From NCBI GenBank assembly GCA_020809705.1, contig CP085835.1, positions 3,162,001 through 3,226,000 of the forward strand: a stretch of 64,000 nt of DNA, in the 5' to 3' direction. The first letter of the stretch is position 1; each line of letters begins with the position of its first letter. The translations under genes were made by a program, and so were the position numbers. The notes below the pieces were generated by a model. The model was given only the letters and a program-made list of their open reading frames with translations, had not been told where the DNA came from and searched no databases. Below are positions 35,507-47,987 of the stretch, piece after piece. This DNA comes from Calonectria ilicicola (Eukaryota > Ascomycota > Sordariomycetes > Hypocreales > Nectriaceae).

Positions 35507-38500
35507 ATGAAACAAGATGTTGACACAGGTCCCCGTGGAACGGCGAAAAATACTAACGTACCGGACACGGGCGTATCTTCGGCGGCCCCCGAGGAAGAAA
35601 ATGTAGATACCGTCAAGCTTCACTTACTCAAGAGTCTCCGGGCGGGTCTCCCTTACTGCACATCGCTCGCGATGCTCTGGCGCTCGCTACATCAGTCCAC
35701 AGATATTATAGGCGTGGCCACAACAACCCCAACCCAGTTAAAGTGGCCTAGATACAGGCCGCGGGACTATATGGTAACACTGAACCTAACGGACCCATCA
35801 ATGGCTCCCACAGGGGTATCAGTAGCCCACATCTTCCAATCACACCAAGCCTCACTTCCCGCAGTGCATGCAGGAGATATTGTGCTCCTTCGGCGCGTGC
35901 AGGTGGTCTCAATAAAGGGCCGGGGATTCGGGGTTCGTGCTGGGGATGCCTCGGCTTGGGTAGTGTTTGAAAAGGGCGACGAAAAGTTCATCCCGCAAAT
36001 CAAGGGCCCCCCCGTTGAAATTGCTGAGAAAGAGGATCGGTATGTGAAGGAGCTACGGCGATGGTGGGGGTTACTGGACGACAAAGCCATGGAAGAGATA
36101 GAGCGGGCTAGCAACCAATCCGTTATGAATTCACTAGAGAACATGGCATCAGAATTCGAACGCCGTTCTGGAGGCCTAGCCGAGCTCGCCTGGGGACTAA
36201 CGGGCTCCAAAGACTCTGAATCGGCACCAAGGATTAAGTCGCCATATCCCTTGAATTCGCCTCCTAGTCCTGAATCTTCTCGCTGGTCCCCAGCGGAGTC
36301 GCATAAAAAAATGTCACCCAATCACATGAAATCATTCGAGATTCTGAAGAATGGCCCTCTAAGTGAGCGAATCGTTGCTGCCAATGGCTTTAGGCTTGCC
36401 ATTTCAGAGTACTCTCGTGATACCGTGTTGGACATCTGGCATGTCACGAAGGACCTCATAGATCCTGCTCAGCCCTCAGCCGCTCGTGTAGCTGGCTGGG
36501 AGGTGTTAAATGAATGTGCGAAGCATAATGCCTTGACGACTATCGAGCGTCGGGAGTATTTCACGACTATCTCAGCTCCCGCAAATCTGGAAGATATTCA
36601 TCTGCAACTCACTGCTCTGGTTCATCTTAGTCATAATGGCCGAGATTTGGCAGGATTTGACAAGGATATTATTCCCTTGCTGACCGGATGGCTCCAAGAG
36701 TCATATAATGCTGTACGCCGAGCTAGGAGGACCGGGAGAAGTAGCAAGGGCCCGTCAAGAACCCGAGTGAAGGGCGAAAAAAGCCTCTCGCTGCTTTTTA
36801 CTCTCCTGAATAATGTCCTCAAATTTAACTTTTCCTCTGTTAACAGCCTTGCTATAAATGATATGATTGATGGCATTTTAGGAATTTGCACAACCACTAC
36901 GATGGAGGATGATCTTAGAGCGAGTATTTCTATCATTGATACTCTTGTGACTTTTGGATCAATTCCAACAAGGAAGCTCCAGGATTGCATTAAGATTCTG
37001 AACAGTATCTATAATCAACTAAACATGCTTCGCGAGGAAGCATCGCACAGTCTTTCCAATCTACTCAAGTCTCACGATGGATCGACTGTTATTTGTATTT
37101 TACTTGATATTCTTCTTTCAGCGGATCCGATCAGAAGGCCGGACTCTATCAAGGGCTCGAATGCTACCACACAGACGGATGTTGCCCAAAAGACGAATAC
37201 TGACCGAGAAGTTCGCGGCGCTCTCGCTACTTTACATAAGCTTTTATCGAGCCCAGATGAAGGATACCCACTTGTTCCTTATGATGTGCTCGCTGATCGG
37301 CTGTGGATTGTCACCAGAACGACAGCATCTATTCGGACCTGTTTTGCGGTTCTTCAACTCATAAATATTTTACTTGACGATGGTAGAGGTAACATTCATC
37401 GCATAATTATTGATCAAGATTGGTTTAAGATTCTAGATGCTGCCTTACAGTGTTCTAAGAACTTGGGTTACAAGGAGAAATTTGTGGAAAGTGAGGCACG
37501 ATTTAAAGAGGGTGCTAAAGTTGTGAAATCGGAGCTTGCTGTTCTCGTCACACGACTCGGTGCTTTGCTAAATGAAAAGACAAGCTATTCTGTTCATCAG
37601 CAAACAGTTATTTGGTTTCTCACGGAAGTCCAGAGTTTTGTTCCCACCCCAGCGATATCCACAAACGAGAAGGGACCACCCGAGATGATAGGCTCCAAAG
37701 AGACTTTTGGACCCTGGGCTCAGAGCGGCGTAACAAGTGCGGAGAGTCGGAGTGGACTCACATTGGGAGAGGGTGAAGAGGTCTGGACTAATTCGATGCC
37801 AGAGCAAACAGATATCACCTCCATGAGTGAAGGAGGCCAATATCCCCTAGTCCATGAAGACTGCGATGCGGATACTACCTATTCAATTGACACTCTGGTA
37901 GACGACCCGAAACTACAATATCTTAACATCTTTGTAGACCGGCTTTCCAAAGATATTGAGTCTCTTGGAAGCATGTACATTGGCGAAAATAGTGAGCATC
38001 TTGAAAACTTATTGAGACGATTTGCGTGGAAATTGCATGGGGAGGCATGTGATCCATTTCAGTGGGAGACATCAGTGATTCTCCACCGCAAGCGGAAGTA
38101 AGTCAGCCTGCAAAGAGGGCTACCGTAAATTCGATTTCAGCTGACACTTCTAGGAATATTATCAACCTACTGAGTCCTGGGACATTAGGTATTGAAGCTG
38201 CAGCCGTGGAAGGGGGCGAGAGCATTGATAGTGACGACGAAGAAGAAGAGAAGGGCTCCTCGGGTCGTACTCCATTTAGGAAGAGCAGGGCCACAGTACT
38301 AGAGTGGGTGGGCGGTGTTGAGAACCAGCCCGCGAATACCGAGCCCATTGTGGAAGAAAACGAGGAACTCTTCCAATTACCAAATTATGAGGGGTTTATT
38401 TGCCAGTCGGATGCGTACAAGTGGCTTCTTACTGAGATTCGTCGGCATAGGGATCTCACCTCTGGAGACCTTAACACTATGTCGGGCATAGGTACCAAAA

Positions 38501-41057
38501 TACGCGAGCAACTGCGATCTCAAGAACTACTGCGCAAAATGAGTAGTCGAAAGCCACTGGCATCTATTAATATGACATTCAATCTAGACTGGAACCCTGT
38601 TCACTTTGCGAAAGACTCAGGGTTTACTGCTCCCTTCGAAGAAGAAATCCTAAAGGTTGTATGTTTGACGGGATCTTGGGATGAGGCGCATGCGACGACA
38701 GTGCTTGACTATATGAAGCAAACGTGGCCCCACTCCTCACCAACTATGCTCGCTCTTTTACAGACTCTGGTTACAACACCTGAAGGCGAAGAATGCTTCT
38801 GTAAGGGCGATCCCACTAACGCCCCTTATATTCACACTAAAACTTCTTGACAGACCAAGTCCCTCCTCGCAAGGGTGCAGCCGGATCAGCATACCACAGA
38901 TCCTCCGCCACAAAGCTAAAAGCAAAGATTCTCTTACCTTCTACCTGCTCCATTACTGCAAGCGGAGGTTTTGACTTCATCTCGGAAATAGGTGAGCAAA
39001 TTGGATGGCTTGCATCAACGTTGAGGTCGTCACAAAGCAGAGAATCCGGCAGAGCGTTTTCCTGCACACCTGACATCAAGGATTTCCAGGGATCTATCCG
39101 GCATGATGAATCTCAGGAACCGGTGTTCATCGGTTCATTCAATTTGAGTTTTCACTATGAAGACCTTCAGCTAGAAAGCTCTAGTACTGGGTTTTGCTGG
39201 ACTCGACTCTTCTCGAGCTTGATCCTCGTCCGCGGCTACCCAATCTTTCGAAGATCTGTCGCAAATACAGGTCTCGAGATGTCTCTCGACATTGCAAGCA
39301 CAATCGTAGGATCTAAGCAAGTGGTCAGATTTGGCGACAAAGTGGTCATCAAGGGATTTAACATGTTGATGGTTGCTACACTAGTGACGGCCGATGTGAT
39401 GGTCTGGCACCTCCTCGTGAGCGATGGGCCCGATGAACGCATCTCGTACACAGACCCCCGTTTGAATATCGAAGAGACCTTGCAAGTCGATATCCACATG
39501 CTCTCATCAAAGCGTCATGTCATTGGGTGGTGCTCTAAGGCGATAGACTTGTGTGGTAAGTTGCATGTACATGCTGCATCTTTCTACAAGGGCTAACATT
39601 GGAGTTTAAAAGGTCACTCAACTGCAAATCAAAACCTAAAATCGTCCGGATTGCCTAGACATCCTGGATCCATAGTTATTGACCGTTGTTACATTGAAGC
39701 AGGTTCTGAAATTGTTGTTGGTGCCAACATAGCTTTCAATCAGAAACAGAAACCGTTCCGGCTAAAACGGGCCAATGACTACCCGAGCATGATCAAATGG
39801 ATAAGCCGCCAACCTATCGTTTTCTATGACAACCAAGACCGCCGAGCTTGGCTTATCGATGGTGCCTCTGTGTTGCTCCATCTCGTCCGTGCGTCCCTTT
39901 ATCGGGACGAAAATGATCCTAAATCGCCATATACATGGGTTTATGACGCCTCAAAACTAAAGGATGAATGGAAAGGGAGATCCGGTGGGGCAGCAGCCAT
40001 AAAAACGTTGACAGACTATGACAACCTCGACTTAAATGTCTACATCACCGACAAGCATCGCCAGAGCGATGGCACTTGGAAGATAGAATATGCAACATTA
40101 GGAAAGCGCATCGAAGAGATACTGTACTCGATTGAGATTCTGATTGATTGGCAAGAGATGGACGCTGCGCAAAGCGGGTTCCGTTTCGTACAGAAACTAG
40201 ACCCCCGCCATAATATAGCTGGCTGGGATATTCTGGATCTTATCGATCCGCTGCGAGCAATCCATCTTCGCATCAAATATATTGACTCCTGGGGTGACGG
40301 GTGGGTTGACCTGGTCACTGCCACTGGCATCACCACCATCTTTGGTCGCAGCTTCGGTGAGTTGATTCGTCCGGATCCGGGTGAAGATGTGTGCAGTTAC
40401 TGGAAGACTGTGCCCAAGGAGAGAGAATATATGGCCACCTCAGTTTCTACTTTGCAGATGCTATACGACGATTGGTTTTGCAGGGCTGAGCCGAATCTTT
40501 CTGAATGTGAATTGACGAAGAAGATCGTTTGGGCCTCGCCCTCTCATCCATTTGACAAATGCGCGTGCTTAGCGCGCCAAGATGGATCAAGCCATGCTGC
40601 CACCAGTAATGCCCTATCAAGCAGAAATGATCATGTTGATCCGGTGCAGTTTCTAGTGAAGAAGAGAAAGACCTTTCCATGGACCGGGGCTCCCGCTGAT
40701 TCGACTCTGGTGAACTTGGAGGGACTTCTCAACGACTTCCAGGATGGAGCTGTGATGTTCGGCCAACTACTGTTCCTAGGTTTCAGGAGCGATGGGAAAC
40801 AAGTGAATGAGCCCCATAATGGACAGGGCAGTCCGATGACCAGTTCATCTGGGAGCGTTCAAAGACTTCAAGCACATATGGTCAGCTCAGTCGCAAGTAG
40901 GTCAACAAGGTCAACGGCAACCACTGTGCTCAGCCCGGAACATAGCACCACGGACGATGGGCACGTCGATGAAGACTCTTCAAAAGGAAACGATGAAAAA
41001 AAGGGAAGAAAGTCGAAACAGTGGGGCATATCGAGGATATTTAAAAAGAAGAAGTAA
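35507..41057 (+). CDS. 1,794-residue fusion: OB-fold-like region, tuberin-like helical repeats, fungal C-terminal domain
   Basis: Exons 35507-38097, 38154-38800, 38854-39555 and 39613-41057 (introns of 53-57 bases) sum to 5,385 bases. Residues of about 85-180 (PRDYMVTLNLTDPSMAP, HAGDIVLLRRVQVVSIKGRG, DASAWVVFE) look like the single-stranded telomeric DNA-binding OB fold of fungal telomere proteins. Residues of about 285-680, from LKNGPLSERIVAANGF, then DIWHVTKDLIDPA and ARVAGWEVLNECAKH, resemble the N-terminal HEAT-like part of tuberin (Tsc2); no RapGAP domain follows. After an acidic linker (SDDEEEEKGSS) come NYEGFICQSDAYKWLL and a long domain shared with the 53-4147 gene, with WNPVHFAKDSGFTAP, VIKGFNMLMVATLV, HVIGWCSKAIDL and WLIDGASVLLHL. 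The tail ends KKGRKSKQWGISRIFKKKK, a possible nuclear signal. Function unknown; a nuclear role is an inference. Domain names rest on motif memory. Confidence 0.72.
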
Positions 41058-43174
41058 CTTCCAGTTCATTTTAAACTGGCCCAGCTCATAATTTCTGCAA
41101 TCCCGATTGATTGAGGAATCATGACTTGAAACTTCTAGCAGGAAATGACTGATCCATGCTACTTGAATTGAAGGAAAGTTAATTTCATCAATATTTAGGT
41201 ACAGTTGGAAAATTAAAAGATCGTACCATACCGGCTTTTTCCAGCAGCAAGAGCAGCTAGAGATGGTTGAAATGGTTGAATTAAAATTGTTAGGGGCAAA
41301 AGACCAGAAACATTGAAATAATAAAATGAGCTTTCGTCAGTTGAATTCTGGATATTTAAAAGGTACATTCATAAAAGAGATATTCCGTTGGAGATATTTA
41401 TTTAAATACCAGCCGCGTGAGGTTAGCATCGCACTGGCGATGGTTAATTGTATCGTTAGAAACCCGCTCGCGGATAAGTGCGTGGCATGCAAATGGTCTA
41501 ATGACATAAATCTGGCAGTCGAGGTTTTTTTCTTTTTTTGAAGTTCAATCCAGAACAGATCTCTTCGAATAATATGGCATACCCAGATAAAAATAGTCTC
41601 TTACTAGTTCAAATTCCAATACCTCTTCTTTCCCTTTTGATACCCATCCTTGCCCAGAGTCTTCTTTATCTTTAAGACTGTGGCTTTCAGGTGATGAAAT
41701 CAATCAAATCCAAGGCCATTTTCCAATGTTCCAAAATGTTGTCGCTGTTCCTTTTTTTGTGAGGGGGAGTGGGGGGAAACCAACAAATATATGCAGTGCT
41801 CCAGCAGGCTAGAACAGCAGAATAATGTCGTCAATGACCACGTTATTTTCTCCTCTCCAATTATGGATGCTTGTGTGGGGCTTCTCCTTTTCCAGCGGAG
41901 TATTGATATTCCGGGTTGCAAGTGATTTTGTTAAGGGAGTCTCGAAGTTGGTCCTAACCGCCTTCAGGTCCGCAAAAAGACGCGTCTGACCGTGGCTGCT
42001 ACCGGTACCTTCTTGTAATGTTGCACAGCCACAATAGTTAAACCGATGGCAGCTTTTTTCTCGCTTTTAGTGATTTATCTTGTCTAGAAAACTAAAATAT
42101 ATATGGCTATGTTTGGTATGGTGAATTGCCACCAAAGGCAGCTTTGGATGGAGCCATGCTAAGATGGATTTTATTAGTATACCAAGGATGCCATCTATCT
42201 GTCATGAAAAGAAAGAACCTTTTCTCTAGACACATTTCCTCTCTGATCTTGAGGAAGCCTGCAATATGGGTAGCAATGCAACCCAGTCAGCATTCCCAGT
42301 TTAAGGGTCTACCACCAGTCTACGCTGCGAACATCACTTACCCTATATGTTTCAGGAGAAGAATTGAAAGGCGTTTCCTGTTGGTATTTTTTTTTTAAGG
42401 ATGCCATCTTCATTGTCACTATCGGCTTTGCCAAATGAAGCCCCACTGGCACCCACTTGCGTGAGGCCACCACCATCATCCATGTCCGCCATTAGCAAAC
42501 CCCCCTGCACTTACGTCTTAGGCTGCTGCGTAGCTCCTCTTCTAGCGGCTCTCCCCCTTCACATCATCCTACCGCACACCCATGACAACACCAGACACCC
42601 ACGTCTGCACCTGTACCGCATTGCGCACGGCCTCCCACCCACACGCCTATAACCAAAAACCAGTGCAAGATCGTACCCGTTCGCCGCTTGCTCCCTGGAC
42701 CCCCCGTCCAAGTCCATTTTTACATCGTCCACCCCTGGTCCTGGCCGATATCACACACAACGTTCCCCAGCCCTTACCCTTCTGATCCCTGTTGAGCCTG
42801 ATCAAGGCCCAGAACCCACACACACCATCAATATCTCTCGCGCTCTCCCAGCTCCACTCTTGACGGTCATCCTGGTTTGACCCCAATCGACTCAATCGGC
42901 CCTCCTCCAGCGGTCAACTGCACAGGATACCACAGATATTTATTTAAAAGCATACCCTATCCCATACCTCTCGATACTCCAAGCCAAACGAGCACTCCCC
43001 ACCCAAACCAACTTGCGAATCGCGATCATCTCGATTGCGATAGCCTGGATTGTGATCAACATCCGAGTTACAATACAACCTAGGCACCCCTAAGTGTAGC
43101 ATTGATGCGCTCTTTGGCTCGTTGCCAACCTCAACCTTTGCAATTTTCACTTCTATATTTTTTTTTCAATCTTG
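41058..43174. other. Intergenic with pyrimidine-rich promoter
   Basis: 2,117 bases. 42400-43080 is markedly C-rich and CA-rich (repeated CCACC, CACAC), the look of a highly active mould promoter or 5' leader, and it precedes the zinc-finger gene. Several ORFs there reflect composition only. Confidence 0.55.
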
Positions 43175-44173
43175 ATGCATACTGTCAGCGGCCTGACCAA
43201 CATGGGCCCTTTGGACGGAGGAACTGCTCCGGCTAATGAGGATGGCCCAATTACATCGCAATCTATCGAAATCAACCTTGGCAACTCTGTGTCTGCACAA
43301 TATGTAGAATATATACAAACGGCATCGCCAGCATTTTTGGTAGCACCTCTTACTACGACTGACGGCCAAAACGTCGAGGTGGGAATTACTTCCAACCACT
43401 TGTCAGGACGGTGCGGCTATCAAGAAAGGAGGAGGCAGCTGAAAGATGGCTTCGACTCTATCAGTGACAGGCAAACTGGCCGCCTCTGGGCCTGTCCATT
43501 CTACAAGTTGGATTCGTTGGGCCACTACCGTTGTCTTGAAAAGTATAAATTGAAGAGATATGCCGATGTCAAGCAGCACATTCGCCGTTGCCACCCACTC
43601 TCAGGGAGCAATGCCAATGTCCTGAAGAATGAGGGCGGTCGCGGAACTGAGCAGCAGAAATGGTATAGACTGTGGGACAGCCTCTTCCAGGGGCATCAGC
43701 AACCTTCTTCTCCATTTGTAAAAGATGGTCTTGCTGAGCCCATCGCGCTCCTTCGCAATCGTGCCGCGCCGCTGCTGGCTGCCAATTTGCCAACCCTGTT
43801 CCAGCATGTCACAAATATACCGATAGATGCCAGCGCTGTGCACCGCCTGGGGAATGAGATTCAACGCCTAATTTTTGAGGTTCCAGCTGCGCCACAGCGG
43901 CATTATGGTGTCTGCGTCACTGAGTGCTCCCCGCCACAACCTACTGATGATCAAAATTTGGATACAGTGCGCACCATCCCCAGCACCGTGCTACCGTAGC
44001 CCCCGCCTACCCTACACAATAATCGGACACTGGCCAGTCCTGTGGTCGCGACAGCTTCATGTCTGTATGATTCCCCGGTGCCAGAGTTGTCCTTGACGTC
44101 TGAATATTTGCCTTTTATGGACCACGCAGACTACCTATTCTCTCAGGAGAATTCTTCTGACAATGCTTCATAA
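43175..44173 (+). CDS. C2H2-type zinc-finger protein with an in-frame TAG
   Basis: The ATG at 43175 opens a 274-codon frame ending in TAG at 43997-43999. The same frame then runs on, protein-like, for 57 codons (HNNRTLASPVVATASCLYD, then YLPFMDHADYLFSQEN) to TAA at 44171. Residues of about 105-145 hold the finger: WACPFYKLDSLGHYRCLEKY, then LKRYADVKQHIRRCH. This atypical CPF.K-type finger is common in fungal proteins of unknown role, often together with ankyrin or kinase regions. The remainder (QKWYRLWDSLFQ, then AEPIALLRNRA) is conserved in such proteins. The TAG could be a C-to-T change of CAG, a readthrough site, or be spliced out. DNA or RNA binding is plausible; the target is unknown. 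Confidence 0.65.
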
Positions 44174-46268
44174 GTGCACAAGAATACCACACAAAACGTT
44201 GGATCGGGATCGTGGGAAAATTCGTTGGTTCCGTAGTTAGAGTAAGAGTGAATAGATATCTGATGTGTTACAAAAGAATCATGTCCTGGTAGCAGCGTTA
44301 TAATACTCGGTCGTCGATAAGTCTCTCAATTCAAAAAATTTCTTACTCTGCGTACGTCTTTCAATTTTCTTGGAAGCTCTAGCCTTAAGTTTGATGACCC
44401 TCCCTTCAGCGACGACTTAATCTAGGGGTACCCTTCACGGACTATGTAGTTAGTCGGTTTGTACACGATTGGGAGCGTGAGATGCTCTTTTTAACAGTCA
44501 ATCTTGTACCAGTGATCAGATGTCACGCTAATTATGCGCCCTTAAACCCTCCAGTATGTTTTTGCGTAATTCTGTCTCAGCTTGTACCGTACAACCAATC
44601 GGAACTGCCTCACCGCCGTCGGCTAGCCCAACTTACCAAGTCACCAAACACAATTGTGTTGCACATCTGTGCTCAGCTTTTGTGTGTCGAATCAGAAAGC
44701 GGGCCTTGGCCTCGTCCGAAACCACTAATGCGTCCAATATTCCCGCATCACACAAACGTGGCCTATTAGGATGCCACACGTTCACATTGGCGCAAATGAG
44801 TTAGCACTGACGAGATTTTCTCAATGTAATGATTTGAGGTTGGCCATGGCATGCCTTCTCATTCGATTGGCTTCACAATTGTGTGCCGATCTCAGCTTGA
44901 ATGAGACAAACTGATGAAATAACGGCGGCACATTTTTATTCTCATCACTATCCATGCCTTAGAGTCGACTTACATTATCTTGATGTGGCCATGATATCGC
45001 AGCAGTCATTGGGTCTTTTTGTGAACCAACAGATTGAGCGGGTCCTTTACAAAGTGCCATCAAATGGCACCATCAACTGCACAAGAGATATAAAAGGCCG
45101 GTCCCAATTGATATTATTTTTGGGTTAATGGGCTGGCTTTAAAGGATCCAAATGACGCTTTGATACAACTGGATTCAGCGACTCGTGGGAGAACAGTGCA
45201 TTCGCTTTCCAGAAATTAAGGTGTCAGCTCGAACATAGGACATGAAGTGGTTGATTTACTAAAATCAAGAGGAATTGTATGGAAGTCGAAATAGCGTGCT
45301 GCATCGATCGATAGATTGGTTCTCCATACTAAAAATCAGTTTTCACCCAGAAGTTTAACGCGCTGATGAGGCACCATTCACCACCTGCCTTTCGCCATTA
45401 GCCTAAACCTTGATCAAAACATTTGTCCACATGAAATGAGTGACCAGTAATAAGCAACCTGGTGCGAAAATAAATGGCACGTGGTTTGTTAGTTACCCCT
45501 CGGTAAAACCCCCTAATCTTTCTCAATTGAGAAAATTGTCTAGTGATACACAAGCAGGTTTGGAAAATTGCTTTCTCAATTGGATTGTCGATCAGGCGGC
45601 AAAGAGAATATTCAACTGAGTGACGTTCTGGAAGGACGAGGTAAAATACTGGACGAGGAATCAAATGCTAATGACAATTTGCAGCTTTTTTATAAAATTT
45701 CCATTGTACGATATTTTTACTCCAGCTTTGTAATAAGCTATTTGTGACCAGGGAATTCGTCTTGTCTGAATAAGAAAAACCCACATGATGCTCCAATGAG
45801 CTCCATAAATGTAAAACATGGATGAGGACATGATTGCAGGGTGGAACATTTTGACTGATTTGGTATCGGCATCCGCCATCTGAAGTCATCACTTCCCTTT
45901 CAAGGCAAAAAGCCACACTAGCGGCAATGCACGATGCTGCCACAAAGTCGAGTCAGGTCCACCGGCTAACTATGTGCTCTAAATGGAATAGATTGAGGAG
46001 CTAGCTTTTTCATCCCGCACAAGAGCATTCCAATCACTCGGCAGATTATGCTTTCATTGGTTTCATGCATCGATAGAGGTTTGAGCATGGCGTGATAACC
46101 TTCGCTCAGAGAACTTAATATCTAACATCTGCCATCACGTCACATAGCCTTTCGTGGAAGAGCTAGCCCCAAGTATAAACATAATAACCCCGTCCTCTCC
46201 CAGATGTTCGACCTGTTTTTCTTTTCTACCTGAATTTATCCACCCTGGCTGCTTTTCAGAGCTCTTTC
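44174..46268. other. Intergenic
   Basis: 2,095 bases with only short unsupported ORFs. The last 100 bases before the HET gene are pyrimidine-rich, as expected of its leader. Nothing else was recognised. Confidence 0.55.
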
Positions 46269-47351
46269 ATGATGGGTATTTCTTATAGACGCCTCAACCC
46301 TTTAAGTCGGGAGATTCGTCTCCTAGAGATTGCCCCGGCAAATAGTCTTGACGAACCTCTGAAATGCCGCCTCATTACTGTCCGCCACGATGAACGGCTA
46401 GATTACATTGCTCTGTCAACCCTCTTTGGAGACCCTGGGGAAACAGAAACCGTCAGCGTGAATGGTAAATCTGTCTCGCTCACGACTCACATTGCACAGG
46501 CATTAAAACAAGTGCGTGCCGTATTTTACCCTGTTATTTTTCAGCGCGCCCAACGCGCTGCGGACAGCCGCCGACAAGATGCGCCTCGCTGGCTGAAGCA
46601 TCTTTTCGACATCAAAGGTAGCTTTGAGCGATCGACCTCTCTGCGAGTGTGGCTCGACTATCTGTGTATCAATCACAAGGACGAAATAGAAAAATCGAAG
46701 CAGCTCGTGGAGATGAAGCAAATTTACAGCCAAGCTGAAATTGTCGTTGGTTGGCTTGGTGAAAAGACAGAGCACACCGATGCTTGTATTGTGACTGTGG
46801 GTGTACTTCACGACGCTTTACCGTCAGGTTTCGGAAAGCCGGGAGACAAGAGGGAGCATCCAGAAGACTATTCGCCCACCCACAAGTGGGCTGAAAAGGT
46901 GACTTATCTCTGGGCGAGTGGGGAGGCTGGGGAGATGGCTTCTTCAATGCCACATTGGGTCGGTACTGCTGATTTCATTTTGCGGCCGTACTTCCACCGG
47001 CGTTGGATCATTGAGGAACTCTCCAGTGCTAGCTTCCCTGCTTTTTTGATTGGCGACCGTATCGTCCCATGGAACACGATTTTATCCTTGTATCGAGTAA
47101 TGGTAGAATTCAAGTCTCAGCCTTCTAATATCTTTCCACCGGTAAGTTACATGATTTGGACACCAAAAAATTGGTCTCTGACTGGGTTTGAGCAGAATCT
47201 GCGCGACGCCATCGCAGAACTACCCCTAGAAACAGCGGATAAACTACTGGATGAATTTATTAGAAGAGAAGCCTTGGAGGAATCTAAAATGCACCAGGAG
47301 ATCGAAAGTGCGCCCCCACGAACTTCGAGATCATTCCGATCGTCATGGTGA
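46269..47351 (+). CDS. HET (heterokaryon incompatibility) domain protein
   Basis: Open frame of 360 residues. HET-domain blocks are visible: YIALSTLFGDP (residues of about 46-56, usual YxALSYxWG), LRVWLDYLCINHKDEIEKSKQ with MKQIYSQAEIVVGWLGE (about 124-165), and FHRRWIIEELSSA (about 240-252). HET proteins trigger cell death after fusion of incompatible hyphae; many mould copies have no known partner. This one is short. The end is uncertain: a GTGAGT donor overlaps the final codons (47347-47352), and another frame through 47469 is also protein-like (RHGEWIRGRDERLKASNA, then LLVVNYNHLVFG). So the real C-terminus may be spliced or frameshifted. Confidence 0.78.
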   Translation: MMGISYRRLNPLSREIRLLEIAPANSLDEPLKCRLITVRHDERLDYIALSTLFGDPGETETVSVNGKSVSLTTHIAQALKQVRAVFYPVIFQRAQRAADSRRQDAPRWLKHLFDIKGSFERSTSLRVWLDYLCINHKDEIEKSKQLVEMKQIYSQAEIVVGWLGEKTEHTDACIVTVGVLHDALPSGFGKPGDKREHPEDYSPTHKWAEKVTYLWASGEAGEMASSMPHWVGTADFILRPYFHRRWIIEELSSASFPAFLIGDRIVPWNTILSLYRVMVEFKSQPSNIFPPVSYMIWTPKNWSLTGFEQNLRDAIAELPLETADKLLDEFIRREALEESKMHQEIESAPPRTSRSFRSSW

Positions 47352-47987
47352 GTGGATCCGTGGGAGAGACGAAAGATTAAAGGCGTCAAATGCATGTCAT
47401 GAAGCGCATACTGCTCTCCTTGTGGTGAATTATAATCATCTTGTCTTTGGATATCTTCAAGGTTTGTAAGGGGAAATGAGATAGCAAAACTTGGTGGTCG
47501 CATAATATGGAGCTACAGGGAGATTGAGATATACAGAGTAGTATTGCTGTGGCCCTGAACAGATTACGCGTTTACCCTAGGCTGGTTAGATTTTGCGGAG
47601 CAGAAGGGCTCTGGTTAGAAATTCCTTCCTTTTCAGGTGAAGGCTTTGAACCAATTAATCCAAGCAATGATTCTGTGCTGCATCTACAGGCTGGGGTTTA
47701 TCTGAGCCAAACAAAGATCATCACAATCACCTCCATTTGGATTTAAACGCCAAGATTCAGGAAATTTCATAAACATAATTCTTATTCGTACTTGACACTA
47801 AAAGTAGCGTTTTGGCTTAGTGTATCATCGGTCTCATCTGCCTGAATCCACATTGAACGGGATCAGAAAATTCCTCAAGGCTACACTAGAGGGCTAGCAC
47901 CAATAGCAACCATGTGGTTACCGAGGTCTTGTTTTAGATCCGTTCGGGAAATGAGAGGCAGGGCTGAATATTGTTCCGGCATGAAAA
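47352..47987. other. Between convergent HET and tannase genes
   Basis: 636 bases. The first 120 may be coding for the HET gene in another frame. A plus-strand ORF at 47549-47746 (CGAEGLWLEIPSFSGEGFEP) might be a further exon. Otherwise nothing. Confidence 0.4.
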
